This document shows positions 44,520 to 57,467 of a stretch of 64,000 nt of DNA, piece after piece. The notes below the pieces were generated by a model. The model made no database searches. It was not told where the DNA came from and saw only the letters and a program-made list of their open reading frames with translations. The position numbers and the translations under genes are program-made. Position 1 is the stretch's first letter. Each line of letters opens with the position of its first letter. This DNA comes from Phanerochaete sordida (Eukaryota > Basidiomycota > Agaricomycetes > Polyporales > Phanerochaetaceae): positions 124,001 to 188,000 of the forward strand of contig BPQB01000011.1 of the NCBI GenBank assembly GCA_019973155.2, in the 5' to 3' direction.

Positions 44520-47500
44520 CTATACATTTTCTTCTCCACTCTGCTCGAGTGGATCATGTAGGCCCGCAGTATCCTTGAGACGTCGCGACATGATCTCCAT
44601 GTACCGCTCGTACTGCACCCATCCCAAACTCAGCGTGTCCTTGCCAAGCAAGGATAGTCGATGAAGTAAAGGTCCAAGTCGACGTGAGGTGTCCTGGCGG
44701 AATGTGTCGTGGTCGAAGGCCGATGCGGCACGCATGGATGCACCGAAATTTTGCATGCTTGACGCTCCTCCGGGACCCTCAGCCGAGTACACGGCCAGAT
44801 GCCGCCATATGAGCAGCAGCAACATCTCCATACACTCTGTTATCGCATTAGCAACATAAATAGTAACACGGACCAATGTGACTCACGGAACAACGACTGG
44901 GCACGGGACTGGGCCTCATTTTGCCACTTATGCAGCTCGGTCTCGATCAACGCTCGCCGCTGCGCGATACTGAGGCTATCGTAGTCGATAGTGGCCGGCA
45001 CATCGAGCATCTGAAATGGACATCTCAATATGTTGTGACAGACGAGTCAGGAGATGACGTACCTCTGGTACGTTGGCGAGAGCATGGTCTCTTGATGCCA
45101 GCTCCGCAGAGCAGTCTGAGAACTGCTTCAACGCCAGCGCCAGATCATCGTGCACGTGGTTGAGAGCCTCGAAAGCATCCCCTAATGATGGGATTGTCGC
45201 CATGAACCGAGTTGACGAGTCATCTTGCCGGGACGCAGTGACGACAGGCGTGAACACGGGCGTGAAATCGTGCTCTGAGGTCGCATGAGCGATTGTCTGA
45301 CCACAGAAAAATAACAACAAACCTGTGAAGTCGCTTGCGGTTCCGAGGTACGACGCGAGGGCTTTACGCAAGAGAAGCTCCTCGGTGTAGACCTTCACTC
45401 TGAACCTGTTTTTGCCGTAGGCTGTGATCGAAGGTAAGAATCCAAGATGTTCGTATTGAGACGAGAAAGTCGTCTCACCTGCTGCACGAAGCGACTCTTC
45501 AGTCGCTTCCTCTTCCGTCGTAGGCTTGATAGCTTCAGCCCACCGGCGACTGCTGAGAGTGCGCGCTGCGAGACCCATGATTGCCGCATGAAGGCCACCA
45601 TATCCACTCGTTGCCACTATGTCTGTCTTGGGAACCGCGGGCAGCACGGTCGTGCACAGTGCCACGAGCAGACGCATCTCTTCGACGGTCGATAATGAGA
45701 GCTCGTCGTCTTCGCTCTTGAGCAGCAAAATCGCGGTGTCACGGTGCGCGCGCAAGAACTCGATTCCCTGGCCGACCGCAGTCGAGTGCTTAGGCCCAAG
45801 CGTTGTAAGGACACCGGTTACCACTTGCAACGCGGGGACGAATAGCTGGTGGTATCGTTGGATGGCGGAAGGTAGGAAGCTGTCCCGATCTGCGGAACCA
45901 TCAGCGCGGGTTTGGCTATCTGTAAGGCGTATCTTACCAATGAAAGCCTGGTCTGCTTCCGGCCGCGAGTCGATGAAATCGCAGTCCGCCAGAACGACAA
46001 GTAAGCGGTTCTCAAGCAGGCGCTCCGCGCCAGCTCGGGTTTGAGCCATGCGGACCAAGAGCGACATTCGCGCCTCGTACACGTAAAGAGGGTTGAGCTC
46101 ATCTGCGAAAATATGAGAAAAGAAGCTAATTGTTGGTAAATAAAGTCTTACCAGGATCGGGCTTCAAGACAGCCTGTAGCTGCAGGTCGCTCTCCTTGAT
46201 GCCGGAGACAAATCCGCGGGTGAATCCCGACCGAGACATCGCGCTGATCACTGCTGGCTGACGTTCCGACTGCGACAGGCGGACGAGGGAGTCGAGGAGC
46301 ATGAATGCAACCGTCTTCCAGACGTCGGTCCCGTCGATTGCATCCCGCGAGACGAGCGAAACGAGACCCTCCATGACAGGCTTGAGAATGCTGAGGCTGC
46401 CGCTGACCAGCGACGACGCGGTTTCAGGTCGTTTCCGTGAGTCCGCGTGGTGCGGCGCGCTGCTTGACAGATTGTCCGACCAACCTGACTGCGTTCTTGA
46501 TAGGCTGGGGAAGACAACAGCACCTTCGCCAGGCCTTGAGTCGGTGATGAGGTGCACGTAGTTGACGACAGCAGCATATAGATTCCCGCGCACCAGCTCA
46601 AGCCGGTTCGACTCAGCGATGCAGTCGAGCAAGCTGCGGAGGAGCGAGAATAAGCGTTCTGCGGGCAATGCACCGCTGTCGGAAGGCCCGCCTGGCTGAA
46701 CGATGGACTGTAGCAGCTTGTCCTCGCGCAGCTTGGTGATCGTTGATAGAATTGCCTCTGCAAGCACTCCGCTGGTCGCATCAGGAGTGTTAGGCGACCG
46801 GAGGATCGTGGGAAGGACGTGGAGCAGATCGAAGAGTAAGCCTTCGCGACGATCTTGAGGGATACGGTCGAAGCACTTGGTCAAGGTCATGTCAAGCAAG
46901 CGTCGCCACGACTCGTAGCAGCCCGCTGTTGAGTGCAGGACCTTCCGACGGTGGTTCTCAATCGCGCAACTCTCCAGAATGTACGTGGTCTCGGCGTCGA
47001 GCTGCTGCAGGTGGGTCTGGGTAAGCAGTCGTCCCTGGGCTTGTAGCGCGCGTCTTCCTGCAGTGAGAAGGGACACCAGAGCGTCGCGGTCGACGATCTC
47101 GCAGCCAGACGAGTCCGCCCTGATGCACGCGCCGAGATTGAAGTTTCCGAAGAACTCCAGGTTGATTGGGTCGACAGCGAGGCTGTCGGACCAGTCGAAG
47201 TCCAACGACTGCAGGAATTCGATCACCGGTATGTGAGACTGGCCGACCTCGTGGAATGGCTTGAAGATCTCCTCCTCCCAGTTCGCTGCATCAAGGCCAG
47301 TCAGGTCTTCCTCGTTTCCGTAGAGCAGCTCGAGGAGCTCCAGGGAAGCCTTCAAGTGGCCCCTGTTGGTCAAGACGTGGAGTTCGAGGGCGACCAGGTC
47401 GAAGATGATGGAACGGACACGGAGGAACGCGCAGAGTGCAGGCACGGTGGTGATGACCCGAGAGCCGTCGTTGTACTGCATCTCGATACATGGCTCCTGC

Positions 47501-50500
47501 ATCCTGACAGGGACTCGGAAAGGCAGCGCAGCAAGGTGCCGCGCGAAGAAGTCTTCCCTGGACCGCAAGTATCGCATGGTGAACTCCGACGTTCGCGGGT
47601 GTTTGCAGAGTTGGTACAGGACAAGGTAGCACCGCTCAGAGAGTGCTGGCAGAGTGGTCATGATTGCCTGTGTAGCGACGCGGCCGACACGCGGGCCTTT
47701 CCCCTTGCTCTTGAGTCGCGGGACGCCGCTGTTGACGATCTCAAGCAGAGAGTGGATGCTGACACGACGCGAGCCCAACGCATTCGGATCTTGAATCTGG
47801 TCTTCGGGAGTAGCCTTCCCGAACAGGAGGAAGTGTGCCACGTTCGGGTACGGCCGGTCGAGTTTCGTGTTCTCGGTGAAGAAGTCGAGGACCGCGAGAC
47901 GCAGCGCCTGTCTGAGAGCAGAATCCAGAGAATCCTCAATGTCGAACAGGTCGGGCGCACCAGCCCCTGTCCTCTCGTCTGCTAATTCCTCCGCCTCGTC
48001 CACGTCAAGTGGCGAGTCCGTGTCCAGGATACTGCGGAAGCCGTCCAGGATGCGAAGGGAGTCGCTGCTGCGGTCGATGATGACGGCCAGCTGGGACACA
48101 GTGGACGGCGTCGACAGCGCAGTCAGGATCTTGACAGCGAGCAGCGACATCTCGGGATATGATGGATAGGAGACGTACGCAGCAATCGCAGGGACGTGTT
48201 CCGGGGTGAACATGAGAGCCTGGTCAAGCCTGATGTAGTACGAGACGGGATGAACAGGGCCGATCAGGCTGATGTCTTCTGCGCTGGAGAGGAGCGGGAT
48301 GAACACATCCAGGAAGATGTCCTGGATCTCGAGGACGCGGTGGACAATGCGCATGATGCGTGTGATGGCGTGGCGGAAGAAGGGTTCGTCATCTGCGAGG
48401 GTGTTGTCAAAGCCGTCGAGGCCGTCGACGATGTAGGAGAAGATGCTGTTGTGCAGCTGAGAGTGGGTCAGCATGCGCTTCATGACGTCGTACCCTGGGT
48501 GAGTCGCAAGCTGGAGGAGAAGGTCGCCCTTTGTCGCGATGTCGTCGGGGCCGGAGACGAGCGACTCGAGGTCAAAGCTGGCAAGGCAACGCTCCACAAA
48601 ACTGAGGCACAGGTCGTTCATACGCCACCGGTCTGTTGGCCGTAGGTATTCACGCTGCGCTATCCGCGAGAAGACGTTGTCAATGACAAACGCCACGTAG
48701 GGCGCGATTCCAGGAGTTCTGTACGGCTGGCCGAGGGTGTCGGGGATCGTGTTCAGCGGCTCCGATTCTGCTAGGCGTTCCCTCGCAGGTATGCTCTTGG
48801 GAGTGTGGATCAACGTAGCGAGGAGCTTGAGGAATGGGATTGTCTCTGGGTAGAGCTTGTGCACGGACTCGATTTCCTCGAGCTCCATCTCGATACCCTT
48901 CACCGAAGACAGAGTAGCGCCTGTTGACCCGGGTGGGACGCGGACGTTGATGACCTCGAGACGCTCCATGAGTGTCCAAACGGACCGACAGATCTCGACA
49001 CCTGGAACACCACCACCGGGCAAGCAGAAGGACGACAGAGCGTCCAGAAGCGCGCCCTTGAGTTCCAGCGGGATGCTCAAGGGAATCAGCGATACCAGGG
49101 TAGGTATAGCCTTGAAGCGAGCGTGCCCACTGATGGTGACGCGAACTGCGACCGACCAGGTGACGACGTTGGAAAGCAATCGTAGGAACGATTGTGCCAG
49201 GAGAACGTCTTGCTGAGTCAGGATAAGCTGGTGGCTCTGGCGCTGTGGTTGCACGACTTGCAGTTGCGCATTCGCCGTGCTGCTTTGCTGCCCCGAACGA
49301 GGCGTGGTACCGGCAATGGCCCATTGCTCCAGAAGACCGAAGATGGCGCCCCATGAGACGGCTGGACCCGAAGAGGAGGGCAGCGACGAAGTAGACTCGG
49401 AGCCTCCCCGAACGAGGAAGTTGTACGCCAGTTCACTGCAATGCTGGCCCTTCGACAGCCCCGCCAGCATGTCGTAGAGAGCCATGAGCATATCGACGTC
49501 CTTGATCTGAGTCGACCAGACTGCCCATTGCAGGAACGAAGGAAGCTTGCCGACCGTGCTTTCGACGTAGTTGAGGTACGCCACGCGCTGCCCCTCCGCG
49601 AAACCACCTCCCCAGAACTGCAGGGCGCGTTCTGCTGGAAGTGCTGAGTACAGGAGGCCGATGAGCGAATAGAGCATGGCAATGTCGTTGCGCGGTGGCG
49701 CAGCGTGCGACGGGTCTGGTCCCGATGGGTGCCGCGCCTGGCCCGCGTTTGAGCGGAACATGCGGGTGCGGTCGGTTCGCTGGTTCGCGAGCAAGATGTC
49801 CTCCTGCCTCTGCTTGATCTTCCGCAGCTCCGACGACGCGTGGGTGATGAGTGCTCGGATGAGGAACTCGAAGGACTCGAGGATGACGGGCTTGAAGTCG
49901 TCCGTGGGCAGCTCCGCCATGGCTTCCGGCTCGGGGCGCGAGAGAACGGCACCTGCGAATGATGTGGGCGGCGTGTCCCCTTGTTTTCGCTGCAGCATCG
50001 CGACTATGCGTGCGAGGTACGCGAAGCAGTCGCCTTGCACCGCGTTCCAGATCTGCGTTTCGAGTTCTTCCGCCTTGAAGCCTTCTTTGTCCTCTAATGA
50101 GGGGTCGCGGTGCCGTGCCTCCGTCGCAAACAGGGTCCACTTCAAGAGGAGGGTAGCCCGTAGTCCAGGCTCCCTCCACTCTCCCTGTCCGGCAAGCTTC
50201 CGCTTCAGTGTGGCGAAGAGATTTGCCTCTCGGGCGAGTTTCTGGCGCGCCAGGCCGCCGGTAGACGAGGGGTCTACAAGGTCAAAACACGCGAGGACAG
50301 CAGGCAAGATGTAGTAGACCATGGCGTGGTGGGGATTTTTCTCGAGCCAGTCGATGAGGAGAAGGACTTCTTGTGGTTGAATGCTGCCCATGCGAGCGAC
50401 CAAGAATAGTGTTATGGCAAGCGTCCGACGTTCGTACTTCAGGGACTCGTATCTTGCGGTGAGAAGGTCATACCCGAGCTGACCAGCTACAAGAGGTCAG

Positions 50501-51190
50501 AACCCAGCGTGGACGCGAACTCCAGAGGACGTACTTTGGGTTATGGGTGCAGCAGTATTACTCTTCGCGTTCAACCGCGCCGCATGCACCTTCGCAATGG
50601 TCTCCCCCAGCCTATCCACCTCCTTGAAAAGCTTCTGTGGCAGGTTCTTGCTGGCTTCGAGCAAGTTCTGCTTCGTGAACTGCTCTAACTGCCGGAACAG
50701 CTCTGGCGAACGAGGATCTTGTGCCACTTCCGCCGCCTCGAAGATGTAGCGCAGGCAGTCCGCCAAGTGTCGTCTTCTGAGATGAAACTCGAGGATGGTG
50801 GCTTCGATGAGTCGCTCTTGGGAGACATTGGGGTTGCCGGCCATAGTCTCTTGCAGGAGCCCCGCGACATAGCGCTCCGAGACGTCCAGTTGTTGTGATA
50901 TGAAAACCACCTGGCGTGCAAAGTCTGAGTTGACAGCAATGGACCTGCCGTTCACAGTGACGCGGCCTGCGACGCGTAAATACCCGGGAACATAGGAGGA
51001 AACACGCGTGACACGCACCCGCCTCGACTTCGCGTTGTTCTTGCGGATTTCGTGGGCCAACGTCATACAGATTCACGAGGTGCCCCCGCTGGGACAGCAG
51101 AGTCTGAAAGAACTGCTGATGGTCATCCTGGGAGCCAGGGTTGTTGAGATTGGAGAGCAAGATGGCTCGCAAGCGGGAGGTGGAGGCCAT
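44520..51190 (-). CDS. NUP192: nucleoporin Nup192/Nup205
   Basis: Large inner-ring scaffold nucleoporin, roughly 2,100 aa. Start at 51190 (MASTSRLRAILLSNLN); the first intron joins EVEAG-RVTVNGRSIAVNSDFA, matching the family N-terminus, followed by SQQLDVSERYVAGLLQETM. The third exon (about 50487-46150) is one 4.3 kb open frame containing LLIDWLEKNPHHAMVYYILP and a long alpha-solenoid. Later exons cover MSLLVRMAQTRAGAERLLE, FHLGFLPS-like EHLGFLPSITAYGK, IDYDSLSIAQRRALIE and ECMEMLLLLIWRHLAVYS, ending GEENV at 44520. Nup192 links the Nup93 complex and is essential for pore assembly and transport. Convergent with the MLKL-like gene, whose stop lies only 152 nt away. The gene looks intact. Confidence 0.95.
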
Positions 51191-51959
51191 CTGCGGTGGA
51201 GGTTCGTGTAAAGTCTGAACTTGGCCGTGAACGGGCCTAATTGTCTTTAGCGCCCGCCCGCACCTTTGCCTCGAACAACGATGTCGACCTTCATGCATTC
51301 ATGTCCTCCACTTCCTCAGCTGGCAGGCTTGGCCGAGCTTGTACTCATTCATCGAACATGACGTGGGTGAAAGGAGAGATTGGTCTCATGTCTCGGTGCG
51401 AGTCGCTTGCCACGGGCTGCACTCCGGTGCGTTCTGCTGCTGACTGAGCTTCGAGTACTTCCTCGACCTTGGTAGATCCTCCTGGATGTCAGCCTTTCAT
51501 TCGATCACTCTACATCTCGAGCCCGCAGCCTTTCGGATGCCAGATGCGCAGCCCTGTTTGCTGCCTTTCCGTCCACCCGGCGCAGCAGCACCGACGTTCC
51601 AGTGTTGATACCGACGACACCCGGAGACCTGGCTGTGCTTTGGCCAGCCTTCTCACCCTTCTCACGAGTCATCTCGCAACGCATGCACAGCCAGCTTGAA
51701 CTCATTTGTGCTCGAACTTCACTCAGAACGCTACTACGCTTATGTTGGCCACTCGACGACACTTGGCTGCGCCTCGTGGCGTTACCCGAAGGACCACCTT
51801 TGTCCTAGAAGTGGCCCAGTTTTCTTGAATTGACTCGCGCTTGAACTTACGCTTGGGCCGAGTCAGAAATGGACATCCGTGGCCTTGCTTTGTCGGTGCT
51901 TCAACATAAGAACAGCCGTCTTCTGTCTACCTGGCCCAGTTTCTGTCTTCCCACCCACG
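51191..51959. other. divergent promoter region
   Basis: 770 nt between NUP192 (minus) and the gene at 51960 (plus), so likely a shared promoter region. Small open frames without features; no gene called. Confidence 0.45.
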
Positions 51960-52977
51960 ATGTCGCAATATCCGCACCCAAGTTTCTCTCCTCGCCAGCG
52001 GCGACAAGCTCCGCTTCCCCCTACCTCTTCCAGCCAGCCGCCAAGAGCCTCGACGTCGCGACGGATAGAGTCGCCAGTCATCCCCTTCCATCCCATCTAC
52101 GCGCCACACCAGACAGAAGACGGGAGATCCAGCAGCCCCCGCCACGCCCCACCGCTGAATCTCGGCGGCCCCCATGGTGTCCATCACAACGCTCCGCGTG
52201 ATAGACGACCTAGGCGACCTCAAGCCGATGCCCCTCCCAGCCACTCCGTAAGTTCGTCATCCCGTGCAGTGACGCCGGTCCTCACGCTTTCACCGTTTCG
52301 ACGCAGGATCTCGCTGAAACATGCGACTTCAGCACCGTGAAGAGGCTGCACCTTGCTGTCTTCGCAGAGATAGATCGGCCTCAGGACGACAAGAACTACG
52401 TCTGGACCCTGTTCACGTGCTCCGACGGTGACGTGGGCGATAATCCCCGGGTCACCCTTCATACCATCAGTCCAGGTGCTCAGCCTGGGAAATGGGAGAA
52501 GATCAGCTGGGTTAAAAACCTGCAGAACATTAATGACGGCTCTAGGCTACTGCTTTGTCTGCAGCTGCCAACCACCGAGGAGGCGGCCGCAACTCTCGAA
52601 TCTACGCTGCATGCGCGTAAGGCTGGCCCAGGTAATGTCCTCTCTATGTGTTCCCAGCTGAACCTCGCTCATCGACTCCCGTAGACGTCCCCCAAGCCCC
52701 ATGGTCCCAGAAGCGCTGGGCATGTGCGTTCGTCTCCTGGGCCGCCAACAGCCCGGCGCCACTCATGAAGCATGGCATCTCTAGAGGACAGCATGTTGCT
52801 ACAGAGCTGGCCCAAGAGGCGACGGACGCTGCCCTAGCTGTTGCCTGTAACGTTCTTGAGCAGCGTATGTTGCTGAGGGGCGCGTTGTTCACTCAGTGGC
52901 CCTTCGACACAGCGCTCCAAACACGCACTCGAGATCTTGTACGGGCGGTGAGGGGTACCCGCACACCATCCCCTTGA
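51960..52977 (+). CDS. hypothetical protein with disordered N-terminus
   Basis: Three exons (51960-52247, 52307-52631, 52685-52977) sum to 906 nt, 301 aa, in frame over GT-AG introns. The N-terminal 96 residues are Pro/Ser/Arg-rich and likely disordered (MSQYPHPSFSPRQRRQAPLP). From residue 97 a compact domain follows: DLAETCDFSTVKRLHLAVF, KNYVWTLFTCSDGD, WEKISWVKNLQNINDGSRLL. The last exon is helical (GQHVATELAQEATDAALAVA, RDLVRAVRG). I do not recognise the family. Clean splicing and position in a housekeeping stretch support a real gene. Confidence 0.7.
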
Positions 52978-53670
52978 GCTCTGCGAGGCAAACCGTCGTG
53001 TGTTCACTTCCATATTGCTTTTATTCTCACTGTACGGCTTGGTTTTTGTAACGTGAATTATCTTACAACGCCTTTAATCCCTCGTCGTCCACTCGAGTAT
53101 GGTTACCATGCCTCAGTACTAGTGAGCAGGCGCCGAGACCGACCTTACACCTTCCGTAACACTCAAGCCCGACTCGTCCGCGGTACCGCCATACTCAGCC
53201 TGCTTCCCGGTCCCGCTGCGGACCCGATTGCAGGGAGTCATTTCAGCTCGGAGCTGTGCCAGAAAGTTATAGTTTTCATCTTGCTCCGTGCTGCGGCACG
53301 CACTCAGAGGACGGATTGCAGCACTGTCACTGCGCAAACATGCCATTTCACTGTATCAGTTCCAGAAAACATCTATGAAAGCCTGTTCCCGCTTTTTGTC
53401 GTATTTTCCGCACATATTTAAGCTGGAATACAATAATCCCTTTTATGGCAAGGGCATTGTGGCGTGGGAGCCCAGGAAGGAAAGCGTTTCCCAGCGTCGT
53501 CATCGCTTGTTCTGCGACGCCATCCCGCTTTCGCGATACCCTGGCGCGACGATCCACAGCGCATACACACTGATCTCAGCCCACGATTTCCTTAGGAAAC
53601 CTCATTTTGCACGCGAAACCTTTGCTCAAAACGCGTCCATCCTCAGTCCAACGCGTCAATCCCGGCCGAA
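52978..53670. other. intergenic, nothing recognised
   Basis: 693 nt holding the 3' end of the hypothetical gene and the eIF2D promoter. Open frames here, including one of 159 codons on plus, lack domain features. Confidence 0.4.
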
Positions 53671-56031
53671 ATGTTCAAGAAACCGCTTGCAGATGCGAAG
53701 ACAGTCGGTGAGTCCGGACGCAATATCTTCGCACTTTTTGTTGACTTTGAACAGCACCGCTGCGTAGCTCGGATAGGCGCAAGCTGAAGCAACGCGTCAT
53801 CGCCGACTTCGGGCTGCAGCCTGAAGAAGGCGAACTGCTCGTGCCCGAGGGCCTGCAATCCCAGAAGATTAGCACGCATCTGAACGAGCCTGGTGTACGC
53901 CTTATTATTTGCCTTTCCTCTGCGGCAAGCTGACACGCATACATACAGGTAGTCTATCTGTCCCCAGAAGGCGACCCGCTGTGGTTCACCCTGGGGAAAG
54001 GCTCGGATGGGGCTTTGATACCGACAGGTGTAGAATCAGCGTATCGAACACGCCAAGCCTTGAATAAGCTAACGTTTTGTGTAGTATATGCTCTGTGGAA
54101 GAAGCCAGACTTGCTACCTTTCCTCTCTACCCCAGCACCTGTCGTGCCAAAACTCATCGGCGGCGCTGACCTAATGATCCCAGGAGGTCCGTTAAACTCT
54201 TCTGCGCGAATGTCCTCATTCTCAAGGCTTATTTTTATCCAAGCCAGTCGTCCAGCACTCCCTACCTCTCGCCATAGACCAACTTGTCTCCGTGACGCAG
54301 TACCACCGCGAGCGCCTGGGCCCGCCGCTCGCGGTCGGGCGGATGGCGGTCACGTCCGACACGCTGCGCCAGGCAGATGAGCAGGACACAAAGGGAAAGG
54401 CAGTGTACGTGCTCCATACGTGGAAGGACTGCCTCTGGGACATGGGGGTCAGCAGCAAGATGGACGTGCCGGAGCCAAGAGAGATACCGAAGCCAGAGGC
54501 TGAGGTCCAACCTGCAGACGAAGACGGTGCCAGAGACATCGGGACCAATGGGGATGGTCTTGCAACAGAGGCCTCCAGGCTCCACCTGGATGACACTCGA
54601 CAGCCGGCGGACGGCCAGCAAGATCCCGCCGCGGAACCTTTGTCTGATTCCACAGCACCGAGCGCTGCTGTCCTGTCTTCAGAAGGTACGAATTCAATTT
54701 TGAATAACGCGTCAGCATTACTGAGAACGGCCTGCAGATGTCTCCTCGTGTCTGCGCAGCGCACTACTCCAAGCACTACAGACGGCGCTATCATCCTTAC
54801 CACCTTCTGCCTTCCCCATCACCGCGTCAACGTTCTGGTCCAGCTATGTTCTGCCCGCCCGTCCAGTGCAGCCGATGGGCGCGGGCGTGCCGATTGGTAA
54901 GGCATTCAACGCAGGCCATAGGTTGTGTCTCACCATGACGCCTCTAGATCTCACCAGGATGGACGTCAAGCATTCGACACACAAGACGGTCAAGGTTTTC
55001 CTGAAAGCATGCGCGAAGGAGGGTTTGATCAAGCTAAAGGAGATGAAAGGCGACGTGGTCGTGACCGGTGCGTCCATCCGAGGTGCCCTGGACTCGATTG
55101 CTGCTAAACTACATATGCCAGCGGTCTATCCTGCGCATCCCTCGGTTGCGGGTCACAGACAGCACAAGACTGTGCAGAGCGTCGAGGACAAGAAGGGGAA
55201 GGCCGAGGCGCGCGAGCGGCAGGCGCAGGAAGCCGAGGAGAAACGGCGCGGCGAGCTACACGTCGCGGAGCTTTGGAAGCCGCACGGGCCTACGGTCGGC
55301 TGGTTCGTCGCCGCCGAGAAAGAGTGCGTGTGCCCCCCTCCTTCGCCACAACGCATTCTGACAGCCTGGCGCAGCACGTCCAACCTGTACTCCATCACGG
55401 ACATCAAGGAGATCTTCAACGCGTACGTCGCCGCGAAGGGCCTCGTGAACGCGCAGGTGCAGCAGTACATCAACGTCGGGCAGGACGAGATGCTCGCGCA
55501 GGCGGTGTACGTCAAGGACGCGGAGCCGGCCGAGTTCATGAAGCGCGAGGACACGCTCCGCCGCATCCGCGAGAACATGCAGGTCTGGCACGAGATCCGC
55601 ACCGAGGGCGGCGAGACCGTCAGAAAGTGCGTTTCCTTCGCGCCGCGCAGTAAGCAGGCGCGTTCGCTGACAGGGACACCAGGAAGGGCGCGGTGAAGCC
55701 GGTCCATGTCGCGGTCAAGATCCGGCAGGGCCGCAAGGCGTGCACGCTCATCACGGGCTTCGAGACGTACGGCCTGAACGCGGACGAGCTCGCGCAGGAG
55801 CTGCGGAAGCTCTGCGCGAGCTCGACAGCTGGTGAGCGTTGCCCGCGTTTCTTGTGCATGTATGCACGCTGACGTGGCGGTCTAGTCGAGCCGCTGCCGG
55901 GCAAGACGGCGGACATGGAGGTGATGGTGCAAGGCAAGCAGATCAAGGCGGTCACGGACCTGCTGGTGGCGAAGGGCGTGCCCGCGCGCTGGATCAAGGC
56001 TGAGGACCTCAGCGGCTCGAAGAAGAAGTAG
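53671..56031 (+). CDS. TMA64: eukaryotic translation initiation factor 2D (ligatin/Tma64)
   Basis: Non-canonical initiator and 40S recycling factor that can deliver tRNA to the ribosomal P site. Start MFKKPLADAKT joined to APLRSSDRRKLKQRVIADFG and GELLVPEGLQSQKISTHLNE, the family N-terminal domain; VVYLSPEGDPLWFTLGKG and VYALWKKPDLLPFLSTPAPV follow, with a PUA-like domain (LMIPGG). Then a winged-helix/SWIB-type part (ARPVQPMGAGVPIG, DLTRMDVKHSTHKTVKVFLK) and, after an acidic linker with WKPHGPTVGWF, a C-terminal SUI1 domain (AVKIRQGRKACTLITGFETYG, ADMEVMVQGKQIKAVTDLLV, GVPARWI) ending in a lysine tail at 56031. Around 600 aa, several short introns, intact. Confidence 0.95.
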
Positions 56032-57440
56032 AAAGCGTAGGCAATATTGGTTTTGACAGACGGTAATCGGTGCAGGCGTAGAATCCGAAACGCATTCCCG
56101 GTACCGCAGGAGCGATGTCTAGATATTGATTACACAGTCGGATAGAATTGGCTACGACGCCTTCGTCAATGGATTGAAGCCGAAGGTGAGTACACACCTG
56201 AGCAGCAATACGCCAACTCGGTTCCAAGCAGCAGCGACTGCATGCATATAAGGACCTCCCGTGGTAGACTGAGTCGAATTAGAAACGGGAGGAGGCGTGT
56301 CAGTGGCTCAAGCCTTTTAGGCGCCGGATTTCGGAGCGCATCGCTGAGGCGCTGCTTTGAACCAGTTCTCTGACCTTAACACCCCTGGGCTTGCAGGTGC
56401 GCATCCTGTGCCGGGCGGGTACGATGGCACAACTCATACATTTGTCTCGTCCGACTGGTAGCGACTATGAGCAAAGGTTTATGTGGGCTCTTGCCATACA
56501 GAGCCGCTCCTTCGCGTACTGCCGGATATCGTTCCATTGAAGCTGGAAAATTCATCGCCGAAACCCAGCGTTCGTTTGCGACCCCATTTGCTAGTGCATC
56601 TGACTAGTTAAATGCATAGGTAGGCTCGTGAAGCTAATACTGTGGAGCGGCGACCGTGGTTGCCTTTAGATCGTCGGAAAATATGTCGCTAACATATTAA
56701 CGTTCGTGCAGTGATTTATCCTCGCGAGGGCGCGGTATACACCCGAGCTGGCCGCCTGGGCTGGTTTCAGCGCCGTCTGCCTAACATCCCGTCGCGCGCG
56801 GTCGAGCTGAGGAAGCGGCGTCCCTCCGATGACCTGTGCCCCTTGGAGGTGTGTCAATGAGGACGGTCGCGCTACTTCGATGAACGTACATTGCGACAGA
56901 ATGGTCAGAACGAGGACGTTAGCGACCCTAATAAAAGGTGTCTGAGGGCACTAATATTGTCTTCGATGGCCAATATATCGCAGGAAAGTAAACGGTGCAG
57001 ACGCAGGATTCGAAACGCATCCCCGTTAGCGCAAGGGCGATGGTGCTATCGTGGCGACCCGCTCTCCGCAAATGTCGTTTGCGGGGCCTGCCAACGCGGC
57101 ACGCGATCCAAGATTACTACACCGCGACTTCGTCTGCCACGTCGCCTGCCACGTCCCGCCCTGCCAGCCGCCCGGGTGCACCGGGGGCACACCCAGAAAT
57201 AATCCCTCTCCACCCAGGCACACCTCCGCATGCACAACCATACAGCCAGAGCCGCCGGGCGCCGCTCCGACGCCCGGTTCGTCCCGCAGCGGCGCCCCTC
57301 CCTCGACCCAGAGTTCTCCCGCGCGAGCCCCATCGGGGCACGCGCCCCCCAAATGCGTGCGTCCCGCCGCGGCTTTGTCAGCGCGCGCGTGCGCGGCCGA
57401 CACCGCTGCGGGGACCGCCCGAGCCTCCGGCGCACCGTTG

Positions 57441-57467
57441 CGCCGCCGCCGCCGCCGCCGCCGCCGG
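57441..57467. repeat. (CCG)n microsatellite
   Basis: Near-perfect trinucleotide run of about nine GCC/CCG units within the GC-rich gap. Confidence 0.85.

Noticed and set aside
56998..57045. tRNA-like B-box resemblance (GGATTCGAAA)
   Set aside because: The flanking bases do not form a T-arm or acceptor stem and no A-box or anticodon arm could be drawn.
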